Source: Streptomyces werraensis (GTDB lineage Bacteria > Actinomycetota > Actinomycetes > Streptomycetales > Streptomycetaceae). From it: 64,000 nucleotides of DNA. Below are positions 45,087 through 54,053 of the stretch, piece by piece. A model generated the notes under the pieces. The model did no database searches. It worked only from the letters and a program-made list of their open reading frames with translations, and was not told the origin of the DNA. The DNA lies in NCBI GenBank assembly GCA_014656175.1, contig BNBX01000009.1:62001-126000 (forward strand). Reading direction: 5' to 3'. The position numbers and the translations under genes are program-made. Position 1 is the first letter of the stretch, and each line of letters opens with the position of its first letter.

Positions 45087-46787
45087 TCAGCTGGTCACCT
45101 TGATGTCCGCGATCCGGCCACGCCACTGGCCGTCGTCGGCCTGCATGGGGAGCTCGGTCAGCCAGACCAGGAGGTAGCGGGTCTTCACCGTTTCCTTGGG
45201 CGCGAGGGAGACCGTGGCACCCGACCCCTCGGCGACCTTGCCGTACGAGTCGAAGGAGGTCGGCCGGGACTCCGCGTCCCCGGGGGCGGCACGGAGCTCG
45301 ACGGACGTGCTGCCGATGAAGGTGACGTCGACCTTCCCGACGTCCTGGCTCTTGCCGAGGTCGACGACGACGCCCACGCCCGGCTTCAGCCTGCCGAAGT
45401 CGGAGCTCGCGTAGAAGCTGGTCTGCCAGTAGCTCGCCGGATCACCGTCCAAAATCTTGGGCAGGTTCTCCGGGTACTCGGACCCGTCCTGGCCGAACGG
45501 GTCGAAGTCGTGCAGCTCCGAGATGGCGATCGGCTTGCCGCGCACCGGCTTCGGGACGTTCTTGTCGTTGCCGTTCGTCGTCTGGGTGTTGGTGGTGTCG
45601 TCGCCCTCGCCGCCCTGCTCCATGAGGGCGTCCGCGAGCTGCCAACTGCCCAGCCCCAGGGCGGCGATCAGCAGCGCCGAGACCGCCCACTTCAGCGCCT
45701 TGCCGGTGCGGCTCTGCAGCGGAGGAGGCGGCACCGGTGTCGGCTGGGTGACGCGGGGAGAGGCGGTGGGGCGACCGTAGGAGCCCTGCTGGTACGTGGT
45801 GCGCTGGTAGTCCGGCGGGGCGGTGAAGGCGGGCTCCGGCGGACGGATGCGGGGCATCTCGCCGATCGCCTTCACCAGTTCCTCGGGAGTGGTGCACGGC
45901 GACTCGTGGCGGGAGGCGGTGGCGCCGTCGTTGGCGAGGGCACGCATGGCCAGTTCGGACAGACCGCGGTGGACGCCGGCCCGGACCTGGTCGGGCGGGA
46001 TCAGCCCGATGTCCTTCGGCAGACCTGACATCCCGTAGGCGTCGTTCTCGTACGGCCAGCGCTGGGTCAGCGCCGCGTACAGCAGGGCGCCGATCGACTC
46101 GGTGTCCGTGCGCTGAGGGGTGTTCGAGCTGGCCCCGCGCAGCGCGGCGTTGACGGCGAGACCGCGGATGCGCCACTGGCCGGTCGAGGTGCGCAGGACT
46201 GCGTTGGGGTTGAGACGGAGATGGGCGAGGCCCTCACGGTGGGCCGCCGCCATGGCGCTCGAGACCTGACTGACCATCTGGTAGGCGTCGTACACCTCCA
46301 GCGGGCCGGAGGCGAGAAGGGTGGTCAGCTCGGTGGCGTCGGGCAGCCATTCGTGGACGACGTAGACGAGGTCGTTCTCCTCGACGGCGTCGAGGACCTG
46401 GACGAAGCGCGGGTCACCCAGCAGGGCCGACGAGCGGGCCGCCGCGAGCACGGACCGGGCGCGCGAGTGATCCGCGGGCAGGACGTGCACGCCGACGGCA
46501 CGGCGGAGCTTCTCGTCCACGGCACGCCAACTGCTGAACCCGTCCAGACGGGTGACGCACTCCTCGAGGCGGTAGCGTCTGGCCAGCTTGTGGCCGCTGT
46601 GCAGCTCCGGTGGCGAGGTCGTCGCGGGACCCTTGGTCCCGGTGTTCTCCTGTGCCTCGTCGTTGTCCGTGTCCCGCTCCCGGTTCTTGGCCACCCCGTC
46701 GGCCGTGGACTGGTCCGCCTCCGCGGTCAGCGACTGCTCGCCGCTGTTGTCTGCCACGTCGACGGCAGCTGTGCTCCGTTCCGCCAC
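45087..46787 (-). CDS. MurJ-associated transmembrane pseudokinase with extracellular discoidin-like domain
   Basis: The protein is 566 aa from the GTG at 46787 (AGGG upstream); an ATG at 46808 is also possible. Residues about 70-330 follow the Ser/Thr kinase fold, but the key residues are lost: VGVHVL instead of VAVK, HLRLNPNAVL instead of HRDxKPxN, and RIRGLA instead of DFG. It should therefore be catalytically dead. One membrane helix (ALKWAVSALLIAALGLGSWQLADAL) leads to an extracellular domain resembling F5/8-type carbohydrate-binding folds (YWQTSFYASSDFGRLKPGVG). In M. tuberculosis the same pseudokinase and sugar-binding-like region are fused to MviN, and phosphorylation of it recruits FhaA. 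Here it is a separate gene next to murJ. Confidence 0.9.
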   Translation of the reverse strand: MAERSTAAVDVADNSGEQSLTAEADQSTADGVAKNRERDTDNDEAQENTGTKGPATTSPPELHSGHKLARRYRLEECVTRLDGFSSWRAVDEKLRRAVGVHVLPADHSRARSVLAAARSSALLGDPRFVQVLDAVEENDLVYVVHEWLPDATELTTLLASGPLEVYDAYQMVSQVSSAMAAAHREGLAHLRLNPNAVLRTSTGQWRIRGLAVNAALRGASSNTPQRTDTESIGALLYAALTQRWPYENDAYGMSGLPKDIGLIPPDQVRAGVHRGLSELAMRALANDGATASRHESPCTTPEELVKAIGEMPRIRPPEPAFTAPPDYQRTTYQQGSYGRPTASPRVTQPTPVPPPPLQSRTGKALKWAVSALLIAALGLGSWQLADALMEQGGEGDDTTNTQTTNGNDKNVPKPVRGKPIAISELHDFDPFGQDGSEYPENLPKILDGDPASYWQTSFYASSDFGRLKPGVGVVVDLGKSQDVGKVDVTFIGSTSVELRAAPGDAESRPTSFDSYGKVAEGSGATVSLAPKETVKTRYLLVWLTELPMQADDGQWRGRIADIKVTS

Positions 46788-46929
46788 CGTCGTTCCCTGC
46801 CTCCCCATCCGTTGCGCGTCGGCCCGGCGTCCGTCGCGCGCAGTCCGACGCCGAACCCAATTGTGCCCACAGTCCGCCGCTATGCACGACACGCGGGGGC
46901 CGATGATGGTTGTGCGCCTACCCCCTGCC

Positions 46930-49242
46930 TCAGCGTCCCAGGCGTCCCCGGACCATACCGACCAGCGAGTTGACCTCCTCGATGCGCATCCGGCGCGCGG
47001 CGACGTAGAAGACGCCCAGCAGGACGGCCCCGCCGCCGAGCAGCGCGGCGAACGAGCCGAGGACCTCCTGGCCCAGCACCTTGCTGATGCCATAGCAGGC
47101 CGCGCCGCTGAGCAGGGCGGCCGGGACGGAGGCGATGCACAGCCGGGCGTAGGTCCGCAGCACCCGGGCGCCGTCCAGGTCGCCGCCCAGCCGCTTGCGC
47201 AGCCGGCGCCAGGCGACGCCGACGCCGAGGGCGTAGGCGATGCCGTACGAGGCGGCCATGCCGACGACGGCCCAGCGGGCCGGCAGCACCAGGAAGCAGA
47301 GGCCGGAGGCGATCGCGTTCGCGGCGGCCACGATGACCGTGTTGTAGAAGGGGGTCCGGGTGTCCTCGTAGGCGTAGAAGGCGCGCAGGACGACGTACTG
47401 CACGGAGTAGGGGATCAGGCCGAGGCCGAACGCCATCAGCATGTAGCCCATGTTGGTGGCCTCGCTGGTGCCCGAGGATCCGAAGATCAGGGTGCACATC
47501 GGGATGCCGAGCGCGAGGAAGCCGAAGGCGATGGGCACGATCGCGACGGCGGTGGTCCGCAGCCCCTGGGAGATGTCGTCGCGGACGGCTCCTCCGTCGT
47601 CCTCCGCCGCCGAGCGGGAGATGCGCGGAAGCAGGGCGGCCATCAGGGACACGGTGATGATGGCCTGCGGCAGACCCCAGATCAGCTGGGCGTTGGCGTA
47701 GGCGGCGAAACCGGTGCCCTCGACGTCCGAGTCCAGGCCCGCGGCGGTGGACAGCTGGGTGACGACCAGCGCGCCCGCCTGGTTGGCGAGGACGAACAGG
47801 ATCGTCCACTTGGCGAGCATCGCCGCCTTGCCGAGGCCGTGGCCCTTCCAGTCGAAGCGCAGCCGCATGCGGAAGCCGGTCTCCCGCAGGTACGGGATCA
47901 TCGCGAGGGCCTGCACGACGAGACCCAGCAGCACGCCGATGCCGAGCAGCCGCAGACCTTCCGGCGGGATGTTCGAGACCTGCATCCTCGAGTCCGCGGC
48001 GGTGCCGTAGACCCAGATGAACGTGCCGAGCGTGACGATGATGACGATGTTGTTCAGGACCGGGGTCCACATCATCGCGCCGAATCGGCCGCGGGCGTTG
48101 AGGATCTGACCCATCACCACGTGCACGCCCATGAAGAAGATCGAGGGCAGGAAGTAGCGGGTGAAGGTGACGGCGACCTTGTTGGCCGCGGGGTCCGAGG
48201 CGACGGGGTTCGACAGCGCGCGCACCAGCAGCGGGGCGGCCAGCCAGGCGACCGCGGTGAGCAGCGCCAGCGCCACCATCACCAGCGTCAGCAGCCGGTT
48301 GGCGTAGGCCTCGCCGCCGTCGTCGTCGTCCTTCATGGCGCGCACGAGCTGCGGCACGAAGACGGAGTTGAGGCCGCCGCCGACGGTGAGGATGTAGATC
48401 ATCGTCGGCAGCTGGTAGGCGACCTGGAAGGAGTCGCCGAGCAGGCCGAGCCCCAGGGCCGACACGATCAGCGCGGACCGGATGAAGCCCGTGAGCCGGG
48501 ACACCATCGTGCCCGCCGCCATCACGGCGCTGGACTTCAGCAGACCGCCGGCGCGGCCGCCCTTCTTCGGCGCGGGCGCGGACGCGGGCTCCGGGGCCGC
48601 CGACTCCGCCGCGGGGGGCGGAGTGGCGCCCGCATAGTGGCCGGGCGTCGGGGACGCGGGTCCGGGCACCGGGGCGGCGGCGTACTGCTGCGGGCCGCCC
48701 GCCGGCTGTCCGGGGTGCACGCCGCCCTGTGGACGGGCCTGGCCGCCGTGCTGGTGGAAGGCGCCGCTCTGCTGCTGGTCGCGGAAGAGGTGCGCGAAGG
48801 CGTCCGGCTCGTGGCGCTGCTCCCCCGCCTGCCCGACGAGGTCGTCCACGCCGACGTACTGCGTGGTGCGCGGGTCGTCGCCGTACGGCAGGTGCTGGGT
48901 GGGGCCGTCCGGCTCCGGGGCGGGCGTCCGGGCCCACACCCGGGGGTCGGGCGCGTACGGCGACTGGGGCGGCTGCCCGTAGAGGGGCTGCTGCGGCTGC
49001 TGTGCGCCGGGTGAGGGCGGCGGGTGCGCCGACCGGTCGTAGAGCGCCTCGGCGACCGGGTCCTGGGCGTCGATGTCCTGCGCCCGGTAGGGATCCTGGA
49101 CGTAGGCGTCCTGGACGTACGGGTCGGCGGGTGGCTGTGACGCCTGGTCGTGCCCGGGCGGCGGACCCCCGGCGGGGTCCGACTCGGGATGGCCCGAGTT
49201 GGCCGCGGCATCGCCGCGGTCACCGTCGTACGGCGCGTTCAT
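46930..49242 (-). CDS. murJ: Lipid II flippase MurJ (MviN)
   Basis: The 770-aa protein starts with about 225 residues of disordered Pro/Gln/Tyr/Asp-rich cytoplasmic sequence. A MurJ/MviN core of 14 or so transmembrane helices follows, with family motifs such as SSAVMAAGTMVSRLTGFIRS, FVPQLVRAMKD and GLGLIPYSVQYVVLRAFYAYEDTRTP. It moves lipid II to the outer face of the membrane for the SEDS and PBP enzymes encoded elsewhere in this window. The pseudokinase gene 142 nt downstream presumably regulates it. The upstream DUF6049-like gene is 44 nt away, suggesting a three-gene unit. Confidence 0.96.
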   Translation of the reverse strand: MNAPYDGDRGDAAANSGHPESDPAGGPPPGHDQASQPPADPYVQDAYVQDPYRAQDIDAQDPVAEALYDRSAHPPPSPGAQQPQQPLYGQPPQSPYAPDPRVWARTPAPEPDGPTQHLPYGDDPRTTQYVGVDDLVGQAGEQRHEPDAFAHLFRDQQQSGAFHQHGGQARPQGGVHPGQPAGGPQQYAAAPVPGPASPTPGHYAGATPPPAAESAAPEPASAPAPKKGGRAGGLLKSSAVMAAGTMVSRLTGFIRSALIVSALGLGLLGDSFQVAYQLPTMIYILTVGGGLNSVFVPQLVRAMKDDDDGGEAYANRLLTLVMVALALLTAVAWLAAPLLVRALSNPVASDPAANKVAVTFTRYFLPSIFFMGVHVVMGQILNARGRFGAMMWTPVLNNIVIIVTLGTFIWVYGTAADSRMQVSNIPPEGLRLLGIGVLLGLVVQALAMIPYLRETGFRMRLRFDWKGHGLGKAAMLAKWTILFVLANQAGALVVTQLSTAAGLDSDVEGTGFAAYANAQLIWGLPQAIITVSLMAALLPRISRSAAEDDGGAVRDDISQGLRTTAVAIVPIAFGFLALGIPMCTLIFGSSGTSEATNMGYMLMAFGLGLIPYSVQYVVLRAFYAYEDTRTPFYNTVIVAAANAIASGLCFLVLPARWAVVGMAASYGIAYALGVGVAWRRLRKRLGGDLDGARVLRTYARLCIASVPAALLSGAACYGISKVLGQEVLGSFAALLGGGAVLLGVFYVAARRMRIEEVNSLVGMVRGRLGR

Positions 49243-49286
49243 GGTTACCCCACCTCATCGTCCCTGGCCCACCGGCCACGACCTTC

Positions 49287-51686
49287 TCAACGGTCCACTC
49301 TCTCACCCGTGCCGGACGGGTCGGCGCTTTCCGGTGCGGTGTCCGGGGCCGGGTCACTCGGCTGCTCCGGGGTGTCCTCCCGGGTGTCCGGCGCGGACTC
49401 CTGGGTGGGACGCATCCCGGAGGCTTCGGGGTTCTTCGCGTCGTCGTCGTCGTCCGCGTCCGCCTCGTCCGCCGCGTCCTCCTGCTCCCGCTCCCCGGCC
49501 TGCCGGGCCGCGGCGCGCTTGCGCTGGGTGTACATCCGGAAGCCGGCCAGGACGAGCAGCAGCACACCGCCGCCGATGACCAGCATCACCGTCGCGGTGA
49601 TCTCGGTGACCTTCACGTCGAACGTGACGGGCTGACCGTAGGGCCGGCCGTCCTGCGTGTACAGCTGGGCGATCACGGTGGCCCGGCCGTTGGCGTTGGC
49701 GTTCGTGGTGAACTTCACCGACTGGCTGTGGCCGCCGGAGACGGCGACGGGCTGCTCCTCGTAGGCGTTGCCGTCGATCTGCAGACGGGTCGGGTTGGTG
49801 GAGCTGAGCCGGAGCACCAGGTGCTCGACGCCCTGCACCAGGTTGTTCTGGACCGTCACGGGGATCGTCGCGCTGCGGCCGGAGAGCTTGGTCTCCGACT
49901 TCTCGATCAGCCGGACCTGCCCGCTCAGCGTGTCCAGGTACGTCTCGACGCCGCTGCGGTAGATCGCCGCCTCGGCGGGCCGGCCGCGCCAGGACGCCGC
50001 CATGCCCCGGTTCAGGGCGCGGCCGAAGGGCGTCACCACACGGGACTGGTCGGACAGGATCACCTTGAAGCGGTCGAGCTTGTCCTGCGTCCTGGCGATC
50101 TGCTCGAAGGCCGACCGCGGGAGCTCCTGCTTGCGCAGCGACTTCGGGTACGCGGACGCCGGGGGCACCTCGGTGCCGGCGGCCGGGTCCGGCTTGGACT
50201 TCGCGGCCGCCGTGAGGTCCTGCGGCTGCGACCAGGTGCTGTCCTGGAGGGTGCCGATGGCCTCGGCCATCGTCTGGGCCTGGGCGGCGGACGGGGTGCG
50301 CTGCGGGGCGACCACGACGCTGCGCGGACGGTCCGTCTGCAGGGCGAGGGTGAGGCTCTGGGCCAGGAAACGCTGCACCGCCTGGCTGGAGGCGGAGGCC
50401 CTGGTCATGTCGCCGTCGAACACGGTGGACAGCCGCGCGTCGGTCACCACGGCCGTGGTGCCACCGCCGATGGGACGGGGCGCGGTGGGCGTGTAGGTCA
50501 GGTCACGGCCGCTCTCGAAGGTGTCGCCGCGGACGATCACCTTGTCGGCGCCGGCCGAGGTGGAGACCTTGATGATCGAGGGGTCCACGGCGCCCTCGAC
50601 GGGCCAGGCGTAGTCCGTGCTGGGCGCGACGTGGAGGATCGACTCGACGGTGCGGGCGGCGACGTCGGTCGCCTCCTTGAGGTGGCGCAGCGAACCGGTG
50701 ACCGACGTGCCGTGGTGGGCGAGGGAGGCGAGATCGGGGTCGCCGAACGGCAGCGCGACGACCTCCTTGTCCGCCACCGCCTTCTGCACCTCGGTGAGCC
50801 AGCGCTTGGCGACCTCCTGGTGGCCGCCGACGACGTTCTTGTCGTCCGCGCTCTGGCCGGGGATCTCGTAGCGGGTGGTCATCGCCTCGACGGAGGCGAG
50901 CAGGTCCGGGTCGACCACCCAGGTGACGTCGAGGTCCTTGCCGAGGGCCACCATCCTGTCCAGACGGCCGCCCGGGGAGATCTCCGCGGCGAGCTCGTCG
51001 TCGTGGAAGACGGGCGTCTGCTCCTCGTCGGAGCCGGTCTCGGCCGTCATGTGGACGGTGGAGATCAACGGCCACATGAAGGTCGTCTTCGTCTTGGTGT
51101 CCAGATCGTCCGGCTGCCACGGCAGGAACGTGTGGCGGACGCCGAGCGTCTGCTCCCAGGGCTGGTCGGAGGTCTCGCCGGTGAGAGTGACGGACAGGTC
51201 GTAGACGCCGTCCTGGCCGAGATCCAGCTCGTCGGCCGGCACGGAGATCGTGTAGGGCTGCGAGACGCCCGGGGCGAGCTTGGCGAACTTCTCGGTGTAC
51301 TTGTCGTCGATCTCCGCCCCGACGGGACTGTCGACGTCGGCGGAGTTCTTGGCGACCGTGTCGATGCTCGAGCGGGTGTCCAGCAGCGAGCCCACCCGCA
51401 GACCGACAGAGGCGTCGGTGACGGCCTTCTTGCCCTTGTTGGTGATCGTCCCGGAGACGGTGACGGTGTCGCCGTCGGAGGGGGCGCTGGGTGTGAGGGA
51501 GTCCACGGAGACGGCCACGGAACCGTCGTCGGAGGCGGCCCGCGGCGCGGCCTCCGCGGAGGATCCCGCCGACAGCTGGAGGAGCCCGGCCAGGAGGGGC
51601 GTCCCGGCGAGCACGGCACCGGTGCGCCGCAGCCAGCGGCGGGCAGGTGAGGGACTGGTCCCCTGGAAGTCTGCCGCCTCGGCCAC
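49287..51686 (-). CDS. DUF6049-like exported membrane protein next to MurJ
   Basis: This 799-aa protein has a signal peptide (VLAGTPLLAGLLQLSAGSSAEA), a large extracytoplasmic part with Ig-like beta domains (VAVSVDSLTPSAPSDGDTVTVSGTITNKGKKAV), a central region of about 400 residues, and one C-terminal helix (TATVMLVIGGGVLLLVLAGFRMY). It ends in a very acidic cytoplasmic tail. Homologous large proteins lie in the same position upstream of mviN in mycobacteria (Rv3909). I recall the family as DUF6049. The position suggests a role in wall assembly, but the function is unknown. Confidence 0.82.
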   Translation of the reverse strand: MAEAADFQGTSPSPARRWLRRTGAVLAGTPLLAGLLQLSAGSSAEAAPRAASDDGSVAVSVDSLTPSAPSDGDTVTVSGTITNKGKKAVTDASVGLRVGSLLDTRSSIDTVAKNSADVDSPVGAEIDDKYTEKFAKLAPGVSQPYTISVPADELDLGQDGVYDLSVTLTGETSDQPWEQTLGVRHTFLPWQPDDLDTKTKTTFMWPLISTVHMTAETGSDEEQTPVFHDDELAAEISPGGRLDRMVALGKDLDVTWVVDPDLLASVEAMTTRYEIPGQSADDKNVVGGHQEVAKRWLTEVQKAVADKEVVALPFGDPDLASLAHHGTSVTGSLRHLKEATDVAARTVESILHVAPSTDYAWPVEGAVDPSIIKVSTSAGADKVIVRGDTFESGRDLTYTPTAPRPIGGGTTAVVTDARLSTVFDGDMTRASASSQAVQRFLAQSLTLALQTDRPRSVVVAPQRTPSAAQAQTMAEAIGTLQDSTWSQPQDLTAAAKSKPDPAAGTEVPPASAYPKSLRKQELPRSAFEQIARTQDKLDRFKVILSDQSRVVTPFGRALNRGMAASWRGRPAEAAIYRSGVETYLDTLSGQVRLIEKSETKLSGRSATIPVTVQNNLVQGVEHLVLRLSSTNPTRLQIDGNAYEEQPVAVSGGHSQSVKFTTNANANGRATVIAQLYTQDGRPYGQPVTFDVKVTEITATVMLVIGGGVLLLVLAGFRMYTQRKRAAARQAGEREQEDAADEADADDDDDAKNPEASGMRPTQESAPDTREDTPEQPSDPAPDTAPESADPSGTGERVDR

Positions 51687-51884
51687 GCGCTCGCCCGTCC
51701 CTTGTCGTCAGTGGTCGTCGGAATGTGCGTCCAGGCATGGTAACGAGGTGCGAGGAGGGGAAGTGCCACGGACCGGTGCCCAAGATCGAGCGGCGCACGC
51801 CTTGTCCATGATCGCCACAGGTGTCCGTCCCCGCGTCTTTTTCCGGGCGCTCGGGGCCGTGCGGGCCACGTACCCTCTTCTGTT

Positions 51885-53351
51885 GTGCCGAACGCCAACG
51901 AAGCAACCAGTGCCCTGAGCCAGGTGCAGGACCGCGCCGTGAGTGAACTGCTGCGGGTCGCCCCTGTCGCCGACGACCTAGCCCGCCGTTTCCAGGAGGC
52001 GGGGTTCTCACTGGCCCTGGTCGGAGGCTCGGTGCGGGACGCGCTGCTCGGCCGCCTCGGCAACGACCTGGACTTCACGACCGACGCCCGCCCGCAGGAC
52101 GTCCTGAGGATCATGCGGCCCTGGGCGGACGCCGTCTGGGACGTCGGGATCGCCTTCGGGACGGTCGGCGCCCAGAAGGAGGCACGGGTCGGGGAGACCG
52201 ACCGGAGCTTCCAGATCGAGGTGACCACCTACCGTTCCGAGGCGTACGACCGCACGTCGCGCAAGCCGGAGGTGTCCTACGGCGACTCCATCGAAGACGA
52301 TCTCGTCCGCCGTGACTTCACCGTCAACGCCATGGCCGTCGCCCTTCCCGAGAAGAGGTTCATCGATCCCCACGGCGGTCTGAAGGACCTCGCCGAGCGG
52401 GTGCTGCGCACGCCGGGGACGCCCGAGGAGTCCTTCTCCGACGACCCGCTACGGATGATGCGGGCCGCGCGCTTCGCAGCCCAGCTCGACTTCGAGGTGG
52501 CCCCCGAGGTCGTCGCGGCGATGAAGGACATGGCGGGACGCATCGAGATCGTCTCCGCCGAGCGGATCCGGGACGAGCTGAACAAGCTGATCCTGTCCCC
52601 GCACCCCCGCAAGGGCCTCACTCTGCTCGTGGACACCGGGATCGCCTCCTACATGCTGCCGGAGCTGCCGGCCCTGCACCTGGAGCGTGACGAGCACCAC
52701 CGGCACAAGGATGTCTACGAGCACACCCTGATCGTGCTGGAGCAGGCGATGGCCCTGGAGGAGGACGGTCCCGACCTGACCCTCCGCCTCGCCGCCCTGC
52801 TGCACGACATCGGCAAGCCCCGCACCCGCCGCTTCGAGAAGGACGGCCGCGTCTCGTTCCACCACCACGAGGTGGTCGGGGCCAAGATGACCAAGAAGCG
52901 CATGACCGCGCTGAAGTACTCCAACGAGCTGGTGAAGGACGTCTCTCGGCTGGTCGAGCTGCATCTGCGGTTCCACGGCTACGGCACGGGAGAGTGGACG
53001 GACTCCGCCGTCCGCCGTTACGTCCGGGACGCGGGACCGCTCCTCAGCCGGCTGCACAAGCTGACCCGCTCGGACTGCACCACGCGGAACCGCCGTAAGG
53101 CCGCCGCGCTTTCCCGGGCGTACGACGGGCTGGAGGAGCGCATCGCCCAGCTGCAGGAGAGGGAGGAGCTTGACTCCATCCGCCCGGACCTCGACGGCAA
53201 CCAGATCATGGAGATTCTGGGCATCAAGCCGGGCCCGGAGGTCGGGAAGGCGTACAAGCACCTGCTGGAGCTCCGGTTGGAGAACGGTCCGATGGAGCAC
53301 GACGAAGCGGTGGAGGCCCTCAAGGAATGGTGGGCCGCACAGCAGGGCTGA
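51885..53351 (+). CDS. pcnA: CCA-adding / poly(A) polymerase family nucleotidyltransferase with HD domain
   Basis: The 488-aa protein has the class II nucleotidyltransferase motif GGSVRDALLGRLGNDLDFTTDARP with the metal-binding Asp pair, the neck motif RRDFTVNAMAV, and an HD phosphohydrolase domain (HKDVYEHTLIV and LAALLHDIGKPRTR). It probably repairs or adds tRNA CCA ends; the two tRNA genes in this window lack encoded CCA. Distinguishing CCA-adding from poly(A) polymerase activity from sequence alone is hard. The GTG start is at 51885. The gene ends at twin parS/terminator palindromes. Confidence 0.92.
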   Translation: MPNANEATSALSQVQDRAVSELLRVAPVADDLARRFQEAGFSLALVGGSVRDALLGRLGNDLDFTTDARPQDVLRIMRPWADAVWDVGIAFGTVGAQKEARVGETDRSFQIEVTTYRSEAYDRTSRKPEVSYGDSIEDDLVRRDFTVNAMAVALPEKRFIDPHGGLKDLAERVLRTPGTPEESFSDDPLRMMRAARFAAQLDFEVAPEVVAAMKDMAGRIEIVSAERIRDELNKLILSPHPRKGLTLLVDTGIASYMLPELPALHLERDEHHRHKDVYEHTLIVLEQAMALEEDGPDLTLRLAALLHDIGKPRTRRFEKDGRVSFHHHEVVGAKMTKKRMTALKYSNELVKDVSRLVELHLRFHGYGTGEWTDSAVRRYVRDAGPLLSRLHKLTRSDCTTRNRRKAAALSRAYDGLEERIAQLQEREELDSIRPDLDGNQIMEILGIKPGPEVGKAYKHLLELRLENGPMEHDEAVEALKEWWAAQQG

Positions 53352-53360
53352 CAACGGAAG

Positions 53361-53394
53361 CGGGGTCATGTTTCACGTGAAACATGACCCCGCA
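53361..53394. terminator. 34-bp perfect palindrome centred on parS (terminator-like)
   Basis: GCGGGGTCAT precedes and ATGACCCCGC follows parS (53371-53384), so the whole 34 bp is a perfect dyad. It lies 10 nt after the pcnA stop and could fold as a terminator hairpin. Confidence 0.85.
53371..53384. other. parS site at the centre of a 34-bp palindrome
   Basis: Perfect GTTTCACGTGAAAC; the flanks extend the dyad symmetry by 10 bp on each side. Confidence 0.95.
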
Positions 53395-53401
53395 CACGGT
53401 C

Positions 53402-53435
53402 CGGGGGCGGTGTTTCACGTGAAACACCGCCCCCG
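53402..53435. terminator. Second 34-bp perfect palindrome centred on parS (terminator-like)
   Basis: CGGGGGCGGT precedes and ACCGCCCCCG follows parS (53412-53425). It lies 10 nt past the stop of the convergent gene at 53445, so it looks like the terminator for the opposite strand. Confidence 0.85.
53412..53425. other. parS site at the centre of the second 34-bp palindrome
   Basis: Perfect GTTTCACGTGAAAC, 41 bp from the previous parS site (start to start). Confidence 0.95.
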
Positions 53436-53444
53436 ACGTCGTTC

Positions 53445-53930
53445 TTACTTGTCCTTCAGGCAGAGCAGGAAGCTCTTGCTGCCGTTGGTCTCCGTGTAGA
53501 CGTACTCGAAGTCCTTGGACTCGGCCTCACACTTGCTCTGGGCCGTCAGGCCGGAGAAGTTGCCCTCGACCTTGGCCAGCACCTTGTACTGCGCCTTCGC
53601 GTCACCGCAGTCGACGACCTCAAGGTCCGGGTTGTTGTCGTCCGTGCTGCCACGGTGCATGCAGTCGCCCACGGCGGCCGCGGCGGCGTCATCACGGCTG
53701 GCGATCCATCCACCGATGGCCACACCCGCGACGATCAGAACGATCACGACGTTCTTGATGGTCTTGAAGCTGATCTTGCGGCCCTGCTGCTGCGGGGGCA
53801 TCGGGGCTCCCGGCGGCGGGAAACCGGGCTGACCGGCCTGCTGCGGGAAGGGGGCCTGGCCCTGGGGCTGGCCGTAGGGCTGCTGCTGGCCCTGTGCGAA
53901 CGGGTTGCCCTGGGGCGGCGGAGTGGTCAC
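53445..53930 (-). CDS. LppU-like membrane protein with proline/glutamine-rich N terminus
   Basis: The 161-aa protein begins with about 50 residues rich in Pro, Gln and Gly (GNPFAQGQQQPYGQPQGQ), then one membrane helix (TIKNVVIVLIVAGVAIGGWIA). The extracytoplasmic domain has four Cys residues (GDCMHRGS, VDCGDAKAQYKVL, SKCEAESKDFEYV, FLLCLKDK), which probably form two disulfides. The pattern fits the LppU/SCO3897-like family as I remember it; the function is unknown. The start is a GTG at 53930 with GGGGGA upstream. It is convergent with pcnA across the twin parS palindromes. Confidence 0.78.
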   Translation of the reverse strand: MTTPPPQGNPFAQGQQQPYGQPQGQAPFPQQAGQPGFPPPGAPMPPQQQGRKISFKTIKNVVIVLIVAGVAIGGWIASRDDAAAAAVGDCMHRGSTDDNNPDLEVVDCGDAKAQYKVLAKVEGNFSGLTAQSKCEAESKDFEYVYTETNGSKSFLLCLKDK

Positions 53931-54053
53931 TTGGGGGTCCCCCTATTACGTAGGCGCATGACGCGAAAGGCGCGTCGATAAGACCCACGTAAGCTATCGG
54001 TCCGCACCGACAACTCTGTAGTCAGTTCCCGCTTCGTGGCGCTGATGTGACAC

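Noticed and set aside
46588..49014. 808-codon frame antisense to murJ and the pseudokinase
   Set aside because: Shadow frame with His/Gln/Asp/Arg repeats mirroring helix codons; no supporting start.
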